Shown: piece after piece, positions 53,881 through 64,000 of the stretch
How positions within the stretch are numbered: the first letter of the stretch is position 1
Layout of the letters: every line of letters begins with the position of its first letter
From: Anniella stebbinsi
Taxonomy: Eukaryota > Chordata > Lepidosauria > Squamata > Anniellidae
NCBI GenBank assembly: GCA_029215795.1
Contig: JARDYH010000002.1
Span: 44,252,001 to 44,316,000, forward strand
Length of the DNA: 64,000 bases
Direction: 5' to 3'
Made by a program: the position numbers and the translations under genes
Notes under the pieces: generated by a model
The model's input: the letters and a program-made list of their open reading frames with translations, nothing else
What the model was told of the DNA's origin: nothing
Database searches by the model: none

Positions 53881-55350
53881 ATTCCCCCATGACAATTTTG
53901 AAGAGGACAATCCTTTATTCAACTCAGCAAGATTTGAACTGAGGGCAGCACAGCCTGTGTGAATGGCCCCATAACTCCACCTACTTTAAGCTCTCATGTG
54001 TTCAGCTGTACATCAGAATAGGGCTTCTGTGGATTCAAATAACAGGAAGATTTGGATAAAGCCAGGCTATTTTTTGTACTGATTTTTGTTTTTTAAACCT
54101 AAATTTCAGCACATAGTCTGAGCCTGATTAATGGTTATTTCTGGCTCAATATTTAATGATAAAGGTAGGAGAAATGTCAAGAAAACACAGGAACACAAAT
54201 AAAAGAAAAAATAGAACTTAAGATCAAAGTTGGGGTTGTGTGCAAATAGATGAGTTTTCATCAGTTATCATTTATTATCTGAAGTGCCTGGCTTCTGTGT
54301 GCAAAAAACATGTGCTATGTAGTTTGTTAAAATATGTGTTCTGAAATGCAGTTTTTAAATGATTTTTTTTATGCCATTCCTGTACACAACAAAACAAATG
54401 GAATTTTAGCACCAAACTCTGTACAGGATTGTAACCTGCTGGGGTTGTTTGAGGCTAGTTTTTTTTAATTATTATTATTTATTATGGTTTATTTATTCCG
54501 TGGAAAGTGATTCTGTAGATCAAAAAACTATAGTTTTTTACATTTAATGTTTCTTCAGTTAATATGAATGCTGTTAAATTAGCCAGTGTAAAACAGCAGA
54601 GCTGGGTGTTGTTGTTTTTAAGTAAAGCAAAGCAAAACAAAAAACAGACAAAATACCTCTAGTGTCTTCAAGACAACTTGAGAATATTGATAAGGGTTAT
54701 AAAGTCTTCTGAAGAAACTTAGCAATTCAAATCCCATTCAGAAATATTACTACAGAGTTATCATAGATTGGCTTATTAAAGTGATTCCTTTGAAAATATA
54801 TAGTGTTTTGTCAGCTTGGAAAACACTGATACATCACTTTCTTTTACGAAGGAAAAATTCAGTTTGTTCATTAATAAATATTCCCTCAAGAAATAGTTTG
54901 GGGTGAAAACATTTTGTCCTGTTTTAATAATTTTTCCAGTTTTTCAGAAAATCTACTCCTGAAACTAAAATTATAGTTAGAGGAAATTAGAATAAATGTT
55001 CAAAGCAGTTGAAGCCACACATCAAAAGACAGCTAAAGAGGATGATTTGTATGGCATATTGTTACAATTAACTTCCTGTTATTACTTAATTGTTTGGTGA
55101 AGAGGAGTAAATCTGGTAATCTAACACTGCAAGACATATCATAGACCAGGTGTGGGAGTTCTGCATAGGAAGTAAACTGGCCAGGTATCCATACTGTACA
55201 ACCTGCTATTTCAAATTCTCTCCAGCAATTGTCCTCTTTCACTGTGCGTTCGGTAGTGTAAGGCCAGAAGATGGTGTTTTTTTTTCTTTTTTGCGAGCAT
55301 GCAAAATGTAAAGAATGACCGAAAGAGCACTCAGATTCAGATGGGGCATG
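53881..55350. other. Unclassified AT-rich DNA
   Basis: No gene recognised. 54660-55010 looks unique and repeat-free. Confidence 0.35.
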
Positions 55351-55620
55351 GGTAACTCCAGTTCAGGGGGTGTCCTCAGCACCCCTTTCTATACCTGCCC
55401 AGCATGAGAATGTTGCTTTCCCATTATCTGACTCTGAGGATGACTGCCCCGCACTTCAGCCACTCTGGAGCATGAGACTGCAGAAACGGACACCTGCCCT
55501 TTACAAACAGCAGTCAGTATCCAGCAGAGGTGGAGCCATTGAAAGATCAGGCTCTGCCAGCCTTCTTAAGGCCTCAGAGGATTGCAGTCCTTTGAGTTTG
55601 CATCTGTCTCAGATGATGAG
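55351..55620 (+). other. Unassigned open segment rich in acidic residues
   Basis: The plus frame from 55370 includes LSDSEDDCPALQPLWSMRLQ and SGSASLLKASEDCS. Composition is protein-like, and a similar TGGACTCAGAGGATAC stretch is present at 58645, so the two may be pieces of one unknown mobile element. No domain is recognised and no function is claimed. Confidence 0.3.
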
Positions 55621-56755
55621 TTTGTTCGTATTGTTTTCTTTTTCCTTGAAAATACTTGCATATTTTTGTGCACATTTCCCCCAAATATATGCATCAGTTG
55701 TGTATTTTTTTTTTTTTAAAAAAATGTATGTATTTTACTCCCATTGATTAAAACACGTGTGCCAATTTTCAAAAGTGAACATTTTATGTACCTTTTTCAA
55801 ATGCATTATTTTTCTTCCAGGAGTCACATCATGAGCTTGGAAATGCACAGACTTCAGCTGCAGATTGTGTTTGAGTGAGAGCTGGGTACATTCTGGTCAA
55901 AAATGAATGAAAACAAATTTCTCATGCGTCCCTGGTTTTGGGATCCTAATATTTATTTATTTATTTTTTTAAAAAACAGCAAAACACAGAGAGACCCAAT
56001 TTTGAAAACATGTCATTATTTTTAAATATAGAATCACCCCTAGGGAAAATAGAAATGCATATTAGACTGACGGAAAAATAGGGGGTGGAAGATCTGAGCT
56101 TTCTAGAGGCAACATAAAGTAAAGTAAAATAAAAAAGTGGAGATATAGGTGCAACTATATTCATATGCATCCATGAGACACTACTGATGCACTCATTCCC
56201 CCCCCCCCAAACAGCGGCCCATCTTTTGGAACTCATCCATTGCCCAGACTTGTGTTGGCATGGTTTTCAGTGGCTGCAGTCATGGGAATTGCTGCATAGA
56301 AGCTACAGTACCTAGCTATAGATTTCTCACTGCATATATGGTGATTCTTCGTGCGAATGTGTGCAATTCTCAGCTGCATTTCATATTCTTAAGATCACAC
56401 TATTGGGTGGTCAGGGTTTGGGGAATTCTGGTGTAGAAGGTAAATTTCACCAAATAGGCAACTCCTACTTAGCACCTGCAAGGACCATGTGAGTTGTATG
56501 TACTTTTCAACATTTCACAGAAAACAGTACCTTAGAAACTAAGGGGATGTGCAGGAAAGCCTTCAGAAACTTCACTGGGTATATGTAAATGTTTTTCTTT
56601 TGCTTTTTAAAAGTTGCTTGAATGTTGCTCCTGAGCAGGAATGTCCACATTTGCCTAATTTTCCCCCCAGATGAAAGTCAATGTGGGACACTACTCTTCT
56701 TAACTATGGTCCATGTGTCGAAAGATCTTTCAACTTGCCCAGGCTCCCAAAATGA
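55621..56755. other. Unclassified AT-rich DNA
   Basis: Contains a T-run/A-run palindrome at 55705-55724 and a poly-C run near 56200-56209. No gene. Confidence 0.35.
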
Positions 56756-56756
56756 G

Positions 56757-57055
56757 TTAAGCTGCAATCCTATGGTACTGGGGAGAGCAATGCGATAGAC
56801 TGGATTTCCCCCTATATTGTTGGAGAAATGAGTGTGCCCTTAGAGGGATCTCCGCTCTCCTCTGAGCCTCCACAAAAACTTCCATGGCCCTTACCATGTC
56901 GGGGGGGGGGTGCCCCAAACCAACTGGTAATCTACACCAGTCCTGGACATCCATTGGTTAAATTGTTAAATAAAATGATTAAATAAAAAAAATGACTGGG
57001 GAAGTTATAAGGAGAGGAAACACTGCTCCCCCTCAGTTCCACCCTGTTGGCCAGA
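56757..57055. repeat. Dispersed repeat, copy 2
   Basis: Diverged counterpart of 47270-47660 (AAACCAACTGGTAATCTACA then CCAGTCCTGGACAT, and AAACACTGCTCCCCC). A poly-G run lies at 56900-56909. Confidence 0.5.
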
Positions 57056-57689
57056 ACCAGGCAGGCCTTTGGAAACGTTGGACACTCTGACACTGGAGCT
57101 CTTTGAGATAAAGACTAGTATAGCTCTGTAACAGTGCTGCTAAAAGACACATGATGTGGACCTTCCCGTGACTGGAAACATGCAACACCTCTAGTGTTCA
57201 GAGGGGACTCAGCAGCATGGAGAAAATAATAAATCACTACTACTTCCATTCTTACTACTTCTTTGAAGTTTCTCCAGAGCAATGTGGGGAAATGAGAGAG
57301 GAACATTCTCATAAAAAGTTCAGAGCAAGAACAAAACCACATTATGAAAGTTTATGATTGAAAATAAGGTATTATTAAGTTAAAGGAGCCATGATGAGGA
57401 CCTGTAGGGAGGAAGAGGCTTACCAGACCTTCTCCCCTAAGATGACAGTTGTGCTGGATGGATGTGGTAGTAGATGAATGGTGAGGTCAGCTTACAGTTT
57501 TAGTAGTCTAGGGGTGGAGAGATGTAACCCCTCCCCCACACTGTATTTGAGAATTAAGGGTCATGCGGACACATCTGAACCCAGAAGAGCTTTTTGCACT
57601 TTAATCTCAGCAGTACGGTAAGCATCTCAACTTACACTATCCAGGAGAGTTCATTCTTTTTCTTTTTCAGAAAGGGCAAGGGGGGAAAT
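57056..57689. other. Unclassified DNA
   Basis: No gene recognised. Confidence 0.3.
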
Positions 57690-57832
57690 TATGTTTATGG
57701 TTTTAAATTTTGTATATTGACTTTTTAGTGTTAAATCTTTTAATTTTTGTAAACCGTCCAGAGAGTTTCGGCTATGGGGCAGTATATAAGTGTACTAAAT
57801 AATAATAATAGTAATAGTAATACTACCAGCAT
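57690..57832 (+). mobile_element. L2-type 3' tail
   Basis: TTTATGGTTTTAAATTTTGT, GTAAACCGTCCAGAGAGTTT and CGGCTATGGGGCAGTATAT then AATAATAATAGTAATAGTAA. 3' UTR only. Confidence 0.8.
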
Positions 57833-58520
57833 TTTCCTTATTTTTGGATGATTGCTTTTTATGGCCTTACTGGTCAGCACAGTACCACCAAATTTCTTAA
57901 AGGAAATTATGAATGGCAGATGTAATTCAAGGATTTTTCTTGCAACCCCCCCTCCCGGGCAGAATATTTGACTTCCCAAGGTAGCTATTCATTTTGGGGG
58001 GGATCCTAAGTAACTATGGTGATACACATCAACCTTTAGTCTGTATCATATACAAAATGAATACAGAACAACATGTACTGTAAATAGAGCCATCAAAAAT
58101 GAGGAACTGCTGACATTTTTATGCAGGTTGCCATTTTTCATAGGCATGAAGTTAATATATCTTTGTCAATGGCAAATTACCGGGGAAGGGAAATTGTAGC
58201 AATTAAGCTGTGCTAATCAAAATTTGTGATCTCCCTTAGTCAACAGTCTGGCTGGAAGGGAAACAGCAATCAGATGTGAAAGAGCTTCTTTGATTTTTTT
58301 AGGTAAGCTCTCAGTGGAGAAGGAAGAGAAGCTTTGGGGAGATTTAAAAACACTGTAAAATGATCTTGTTTACAATACCCAAAACCACAGGCCTCAAACT
58401 TGAGTAGTGATGAGCAGCTGGGGTCACTAATGTGTGACAGCTCCTGATGGCAAATACTCAGACCCATTTAGTCAGAGGAGCTGCTTCCTATTTGTTTGTT
58501 AAAGTGTAAATAGGAGTGCT
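57833..58520. other. Unclassified, possibly conserved DNA
   Basis: 58075-58235 (for example GGCAAATTACCGGGGAAGGG and AATTAAGCTGTGCTAATCAA) is repeat-free and compositionally complex, so it is a candidate conserved non-coding element. No gene. Confidence 0.3.
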
Positions 58521-58817
58521 GTCATGTTCTCTGGCCTTGATCTCCCCTGTATGACAGAGGAGGCCTCAGAGTGCAAGGGGGTTTCATCCAGAAACATATT
58601 AACCACTCTGGGACCTTTGAGGTTGGAGGACGTGGCTTTATTAGACTCATTGGACTCAGAGGATACTCCTCTGAAGCAGCCCTCACCACCTTCACATGGT
58701 AGGAGCAATCAGCTGCCAAAGCAGCTGCAGCTTAGAGGGGTAGAGTTAAGAGCAGGTCCAGATCTGCTGGCCTTGATAACACTTTTTGATGCTGCTGAGA
58801 CACTAGCACGTTCCTGA
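58521..58817 (+). other. Unassigned open segment
   Basis: A 97-codon plus frame includes LRLEDVALLDSLDSEDTPLK, and QLRGVELRAGPDLLALITLF. It shares the acidic LDSEDT/DSEDD style and some nucleotide similarity with 55370-55600. Possibly a gag-like or LINE ORF1 relic, but I recognise no motif. Confidence 0.3.
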
Positions 58818-59271
58818 GTGAATCCCAGCCAGTTTAGATCTGTCCAAAGTCCTGAAAGGCCTTGCCTTGCCATTCTGCATAGCCAGACTTGACTCTGTCT
58901 CGCCCTTCTAGAGAGTGTAGCTACTAAAGATTGGCTCCCTTAGGAACTTTGAGCCACGCTATATAGAATACATACAAAGTAGAAATGTGTGTGTACACAA
59001 GGCTAGATTCCTCACTATCTTGCACCTCACATTATATGTCCTTGCTTTTTTCAGTGGTATTAGGCTTTTATAACAAATGTCATTGTTGCATAGTCCATAC
59101 ACTAGCCTCATAACAAACGAGGGCATGCCTATTGAAGGACTGTATGGTGCCCATAATAACATTAAGTTAACCACTTGGCATATTAGAATCTAATTCTTTT
59201 AATAGCTCTAGTCATTTTGTCATGTAAATTATATTTGCCTGAAATTCACAGTGCTCTTCTCTCTGTTTTAG
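58818..59271. other. Unclassified DNA ending in acceptor-like tract
   Basis: No gene recognised up to a pyrimidine-rich GTGCTCTTCTCTCTGTTTTAG ending at 59271, which has the form of a 3' splice site. Confidence 0.3.
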
Positions 59272-59441
59272 ATTGTACTAAAGTGAGGACGAAATTGATA
59301 TATATTAACATGTTCCATGTTCTTGCACCTGGAGATACCTTGGAAAATCTTAGGGAGAACATTTTCCCATATCTTTCTCATCCACCTCATGAGTTGGTAT
59401 CAGCGGGGAACATTTTACTACGGAGCCTAAACTTGGATTAG
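59272..59441 (+). other. Candidate terminal coding exon (weak)
   Basis: From the acceptor-like AG the frame is open to TAG at 59439-59441 (57 codons). It includes RTKLIYINMFHVLAPGDTLE and PHELVSAGNILLRSLNLD, with protein-like composition. No family is recognised, no branch point or partner exon is confirmed, and chance is not excluded. Best of the exon candidates here. Confidence 0.2.
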
Positions 59442-60570
59442 CTGCACTTAGAAATCAAGCTACATGTGATGTTAATCGTGTCATGGATTCTTTCTTTCTT
59501 TTTTTTTCTTTCACAAATAGTCAGTGCAGAGACTATTTGGGACCTTGGTGTGGAAGAGTGTGGGACTTTCACCTCCTCCCCCCCCCCCCCGCCACTGTGA
59601 TCTTGATCTAGATTGGCTCCCTCATGAGGCAGACAGAGGAGGGGGAGAAAAATCTAACGATTTGCATTAAGAGAAAATATCCAACCGAAGCAGATGGAAA
59701 CTTTTTGCCATGTAAATTGCAGACACTCCCCTAATCCAGAATGGTTCTACTGTGGGAAGGGCTGAAGACTCACTACCACCCCACCCCCAATGCTAGTGTC
59801 CTAATCCAGATCAGATCCCAAGTTGGCAATCTGTGAAAGAAAGAAAAAATGTACTCAAGGACAAACCACATGGTTACAGTCATATATAATTTGACAGTTG
59901 TAGAAGGCATTTTAGTGGTGGTACCCATATTGTGAAATCTCTCCAGAGGATTTGTGAAGTCTTTTTGTTGAAATCTTGAGACATTCATCAAAGATATTCC
60001 CATTCAGTTTACAACAGTCTATTTGAGGATGTGGATGGTTAAATCTGTGAACTAGGACTCTGTTTTCGATGCTTTTAAATACTGCTCTTTGTTTCATTTC
60101 TTCCATATATGTCATGCATACTCTCCTTGCTGTATATATAGCTGTATCTCTTGAGAATTGTAACCTGCTTGCAAAGCAATGTCCAAACTTCAACACCATC
60201 TAAAAATAATGACAACACTGAAAATTGAGCTGGAGCTATTACTTTTAGATATCAATCTCATCCTGAAATAATTAGACATGGCACACATGTCCATCCACCT
60301 CCCATGGCCATTGCAACTCTATTTAGAAGTTAGAATGCATAGCAGAAAAAACATCCTCCATTTCCTTCAAAAATCCATTTGGAGACAATATATTTGCCTT
60401 CAGATGACTCACTAGCATACAATATTTACCATCTCTCCAATATTCACCACATCAATTATATAAAACTAGTTGAATTTTATATGCACAATATTTCTGCAAA
60501 GATAATGCAAAAAAGAACAACATACAACTATATGCATTGTACTAACAATAAAACAAAAAGCCAGTGGCAT
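59442..60570. other. Unclassified AT-rich DNA
   Basis: Contains a T/C run at 59488-59512 and a poly-C run at 59579-59590. No gene. Confidence 0.35.
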
Positions 60571-60597
60571 GCATATATATATATATATATATATATA
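60571..60597. repeat. (AT)n microsatellite
   Basis: About thirteen AT units. The frame with YIYIYIYI is an artefact of this. Confidence 0.95.
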
Positions 60598-60751
60598 ATC
60601 TCAGCCTATACAATCCATTTCATCAAAGGAGAAACTTTATTCAATCCCAACTTATCTCCATTATTTCACAGTGGAATCTATATATCACACATCATTAAAC
60701 ACTTATAGTGCATTCTCAGTAGGGACCTCTCCAGATTCACACATTCTTCTA

Positions 60752-60796
60752 CTATATATATATAGAGAGAGAGAGAGACAGAGAGAGAGAGAGAGA
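60752..60796. repeat. (TA)n(GA)n microsatellite
   Basis: About six TA units followed by about 16 GA units with one GACA interruption. Confidence 0.95.
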
Positions 60797-61129
60797 ATGA
60801 ATGAGATTCCTATAGATCATGACACAACAACCTAAACCACAGTGATCGCCTGTAGGTAGAACAGATGCAAAAACTGCAGGCGTGCTCAGTTAACAATACA
60901 TATGCCACAGCAAACAATTCAAAACAGACAAAGTTTGTGTACATTATCGACATGAAGGCAGCACACCTCATTTGTCAGAACAGATTCCCCAATAGCTATA
61001 CTGTTGGGTTTACTAAACAATCCTCCCCATCCCCAATGAAATTGTTCATCTGGAAAAAGAGGCATATGCCTTGACGTTCCATGTATTCTTTGAAAGGCAA
61101 TAACATATAACCTCTTTAAAATAATATTC
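60797..61129. other. Unclassified DNA
   Basis: No gene or named element. Confidence 0.3.
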
Positions 61130-61215
61130 ATAATTAATAAACATTTAATCTTTGTAAGCTGCTCAAAGAGCTTTGGCTATCTGTGTAATGTAATAAATGA
61201 AATGAAATGAAATAA
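61130..61215 (+). mobile_element. L2-type 3' tail, short
   Basis: TTTAATCTTTGTAAGCTGCT, CAAAGAGCTTTGGCTATC then TGTAATAAATGAAATGAAAT. It is the last 80 bp of an L2-type element, with a GAAAT repeat. Confidence 0.65.
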
Positions 61216-61370
61216 TATTTAATTTGAGGGTGGACACAAAAGTAAAACAGCTCGATGGTGGAGCTCTGTGAGATACACCTTTGAATGTCTCTGCCCATTG
61301 GCAAAGAATTGTACACTCATTAATTACCTAATAGAGAAAAGGGAGGGGAAACCTACCTATAACTATTACC

Positions 61371-61371
61371 T

Positions 61372-61413
<42 letters not shown>

Positions 61414-61415
61414 AG
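61371..61415. repeat. (CT)n(CA)n microsatellite
   Basis: About nine CT units then twelve CA units. The minus frame of REREREG and CVCVCV is an artefact. Confidence 0.95.
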
Positions 61416-61770
61416 CATAGATAACATTTGAGAATGCAAAATTTCACTATTATTTTTACTGTTACTATTATAGCAGCCAGAGCCTGTAAAAAAGTTATAA
61501 ATGACATAGTCCCTGCCCTCAGGGTTACAATCCAAAGAGAGGCTTAACTGCAAGGTTGCATTCAGACATAATGCTAAGACATAGTTTAGTACTATGGGAA
61601 TGAGTCTGGGTGAACCTTGGGCTAGCATCCCCCTCCCCACTTCATCTTTCCATCTCTGCATAGCTGCAATGAGGAGATTGGAATATTTCATTTCCATTTA
61701 AAACTAAACATGGTTACCTATTATTGCTGAACCCAGAAAAACTGTGGTTAGTGTTAACCATGGTTTAAGG
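61416..61770. repeat. Dispersed repeat material with CATGGTT motif
   Basis: GGTTGCATTCAGACATAATG, TAAACATGGTTACC and TTAACCATGGTTTAAG resemble the MITE at 11100-11510. GTCCCTGCCCTCAGGGTTAC is another dispersed motif. The CATGGTT element is probably interrupted by the one at 61771, since ACAAGCCAACTTCAAGCCATG follows it. Confidence 0.4.
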
Positions 61771-62124
61771 CAGGGTTGTCAGACCTCTTTTAGCCTGAGG
61801 ACCAAATTCTTTTTCAGAGATGTTCTTGGGGGCATATCCCAGGGGTGACTGGGGCTTAAGGCAAAAGGGGCAGGGTCAAGATACCAGTATATTTAAGTGT
61901 AAAGCTCTTATTGCTAGCAATTAAGCCTTGGGAGAGGCATGTCAGCATTTCAGAATGGGGTGGGAGAAATGCACAAAAAGCTAGGAAACCATCAAATAAT
62001 TGATGGTTGGTGGAAAGGGGTGGAACCAGGAGAAGGGGCCATAGTTATCTGGAGAACGTGGAGGGCCAGATTAGGACCCCAGGAGGCCTGGTTTGGCCCA
62101 CAGGTGTTAGGTTTAGTACCCCTG
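61771..62124. mobile_element. hAT-like non-autonomous element (probable)
   Basis: The ends CAGGGTTGTCAGACCT and (complement) CAGGGGTACTAAACCT face each other. Flanks GTTTAAGG and CTTTAAGA agree at six of eight positions. Inside: AGCCTGAGGACCAAATTC facing CCTGGTTTGGCCCACAGG. No transposase. Confidence 0.7.
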
Positions 62125-62475
62125 CTTTAAGAAAACAAGCCAACTTCAAGCCATGTTAATGATTCTGGCTTATTTCTGTAAACCTTAGTTAAAACTAATT
62201 ACTGTTATCTATTTGGACAAAATGAGTAACTGCAGTTAGTTTAATGGAAGTTAATGCTTCAGATCACCTCTTTGCAGTGATGCCTGGAAAGCAAGAGAAA
62301 ACATAACCTCAAGGTTTGGCACATAACAATAAACCAGCCCAATTTTTGATGGGAAGTGGCGGGGGAGACAAAGGAAAGCAAAAGAGTACCAATCTCAAAA
62401 CTCCATGGTGAATCAGTCCCAAAACAAAGAATCTGTCTTCCTTGATCCCAAACAGAATTGTTGGTTATTGATACA
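62125..62475. other. Unclassified DNA, probably rest of CATGGTT repeat
   Basis: No gene recognised. GTTAATGATTCTGGCTTATT and TTAGTTAAAACTAATTACTG form loosely inverted motifs. Confidence 0.3.
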
Positions 62476-62763
62476 GGGCCTATTCAGATATGCACAGAGG
62501 GTGGGTAGGGGAAATACGCAGAGGAGAAGGGTAACAGTGCCTGCCACATGAATGGGAACCATGCTGCTCCCTGTGGTTTTGTTGCCGCCCTACCCCCTGT
62601 AGGTAGTTCTTACTTCTGTGCTGTTTAACCATGCATACCATCATCCTGCGTGCCCCAAATGGGTGGCCAGCAGCTGCTCCATTTATGAAAATGTAAAAGA
62701 AATGGCCGCCGATTGTGAAGAATATCTGCCGCAGCAAGAGCATCACCATAAGTGGTGGTCACC

Positions 62764-62814
<51 letters not shown>

Positions 62815-62862
62815 CCCACCTTTTTCCCAATAATGGGACTCAAGATGGCTTACAAATTAAAA
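62764..62862 (-). mobile_element. L2-type 3' tail with (ATT)16
   Basis: The plus strand has about sixteen ATT units (62766-62813), then CCCACCTTTTTCCCAATAAT and CAAGATGGCTTACAAATT. On the minus strand this is a 3' UTR (TAAGCCATCTTGAG...GGTGGGATAA) ending in TAA repeats. Confidence 0.8.
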
Positions 62863-63016
62863 CATGTACTCTTGCTGGCTGACTCTATGGTCGCTGCCAT
62901 TTTTTTTCTTGATTTTTGCTCTTCTGAGCCCTGAAATCCATGACATGGGAATTACCATCCTGCAGAAGATGGTTAACAGGCATGGCTACTTGATCCACTA
63001 TAGAATTCTTCCGCTA

Positions 63017-63085
63017 CATGATGACGTGCTAACCCACTGTGGATCGTGTGTTTGAGCGATCCACAGTGAGTTAGCCTGTCATCTG
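63017..63085. repeat. Strong hairpin inside TIR element
   Basis: GCTAACCCACTGTGGATCG pairs with CGATCCACAGTGAGTTAGC, with one mismatch and a loop of about 10 bases. The pairing continues outward (GATGAC against GTCATC). Confidence 0.85.
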
Positions 63086-63094
63086 AACAGGCCC

Positions 63095-64000
63095 AAAGTT
63101 TGATTCTGGATGAAGGTTGGATCCAGAATTGCATTCAGTCGAGTTCTGGTAGAGGGAGGGGGTGAGGGGTGGTTTTTTCTTGGTTCTCCCTGTGCCATTC
63201 CCATGCTATTCCAGATAGTTAGAAAGCCTTTGTTGGATTCCACTTTGTTCTACAAATTGAAGGAGTCTTTCATTTCACCGAGTGGCAAGTCGAGATTCAA
63301 CTCACACTTTTTGTATATTGCTTTTCAGCCCAAACAGCCCCCAAATACTAAACAACATACTGAAATACAATAAATAAAAGTGAAAATAAAATGGGCTTCA
63401 CTCTGCCTTATTCCCTCTGCCACACTGCACAGAAGCTGCTGCTATTGCTGTTTCTTAGAATAATTTTATTCTAAGTGTCCATATATACATATGCAAGGGC
63501 ATTCATGTTCCTGCTAATAAATTTCTATTATGTCTCATCCTCACAATCCTTCTGGCCATTTAAAAAGGAAAGCTAACCTGTGCTATGTATTCTAATACAT
63601 CTCTTAAAATTTCCATATGCGAATAATAACCCATACAACTTCCAGTGGCTCTCCCCACTTCTTGCCTTTTAGGTGATTACAGGGACATTGCACTTGTTAT
63701 CTGTACTTTGGTTAATATACAGGATCAACTGCTGTGATACAATCTATGTGGGCTAAATGTAGCAGTCTTCTTCTTGACAGGACTGGGAAGAAAGGACCAT
63801 ATCTAGCCTATTCCAACACAATTGCACTGGCCAAGAATAATTTTCCAGACATAGTTCAGTCTGCTGGTTGTTATCTATAAGACCTAAATGCCTTGGGTCC
63901 TGCCTGACCAAGTGTGGGAGCATCTTTGACAGGGGTGAGCAACTGTTGTTTTTTGTTGTTGAGGGCTGTATTGTGGGTAATCTCATGAGGTCACATTTTA
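63095..64000. other. Unclassified DNA
   Basis: No gene recognised. A possible decayed L2-type tail (minus) lies at about 63300-63390 (TTTTTGTATATTGCTTTTCA). GTTGTTTTTTGTTGTTGAGG near 63944-63963 precedes AGGGCTGTATTGTGGGTAA at the edge. Confidence 0.35.

Larger units (their letters stand above)
62476..63094. mobile_element. TIR element with terminal hairpin
   Basis: GGGCCTATTCAGATA at the left faces a right end whose complement is GGGCCTGTTCAGATGACAGG. It contains an inserted L2-type tail and (ATT)n tract at 62764-62860 and a strong hairpin next to its right end (63017-63085). No target duplication seen. Confidence 0.65.

Noticed and set aside
60571..60597. Possible origin or hairpin at the (AT)n run
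   Set aside because: A simple microsatellite with nothing else to support a function.
1..64000. CRISPR arrays, tRNA genes, rRNA genes, bacterial-type operons
   Set aside because: No regularly spaced repeats with unique spacers, no tRNA A/B-box gene structure and no ribosome-binding-site-led gene clusters were seen; the sequence is vertebrate in character.

Overview
The window reads as nuclear DNA of a vertebrate, most likely a squamate reptile (lizard or snake). I base this on the mix of interspersed repeats: CR1 and L2 LINEs, an L1 fragment, many hAT-like elements with 8-bp target-site duplications, palindromic MITEs with squamate-type ends, and abundant microsatellites. I recognise no intact host protein-coding gene, tRNA, rRNA or CRISPR array. 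Nearly all longer reading frames are LINE remains or chance frames. The window is probably intergenic or intronic.

Layout. 0-10 kb: a CR1 3' end, several dispersed repeats, L2 3' tails, microsatellites, and a 220-bp sequence present twice 1.06 kb apart. 10-15 kb: DNA transposons, including a 1.2-kb hAT-like element with a perfect 8-bp duplication and a three-level nest (a 320-bp hairpin MITE inside a hAT-like element inside a third terminal-inverted-repeat element). 15-25 kb: an L2 reverse-transcriptase fragment, CR1 3' ends, and MITEs of a family ending near TAGGGCCCTTTCTACACC. 25-28 kb: mostly unclassified AT-rich DNA. 28.5-30.5 kb: a LINE whose 5' part is inverted relative to its 3' part and which lies between 13-bp direct repeats, the signature of twin priming. 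30.6-32.1 kb: a second copy of the hairpin MITE, a CR1 fragment and another hairpin element. 32.4-36.4 kb: an L2 element interrupted by a 5'-truncated L1 with an 18-bp duplication. The insertion created a 596-codon open frame that joins the L2 reverse-transcriptase core to the L1 C-terminal domain. 37-47 kb: more hAT-like elements, a probable solo LTR and CR1 pieces. 47-64 kb: L2 3' ends, a 1.27-kb modular palindromic hAT-like element, unique AT-rich stretches, microsatellites and a TIR element ending in a strong hairpin.

Nothing here forms an operon or a working multi-gene system. The best material is the record of nested transposition: flanking duplications, an unoccupied homologous site for one insertion, and a chimeric open frame made by one LINE landing in another. 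A few short open segments behind good splice-acceptor-like tracts are listed as low-confidence exon candidates.
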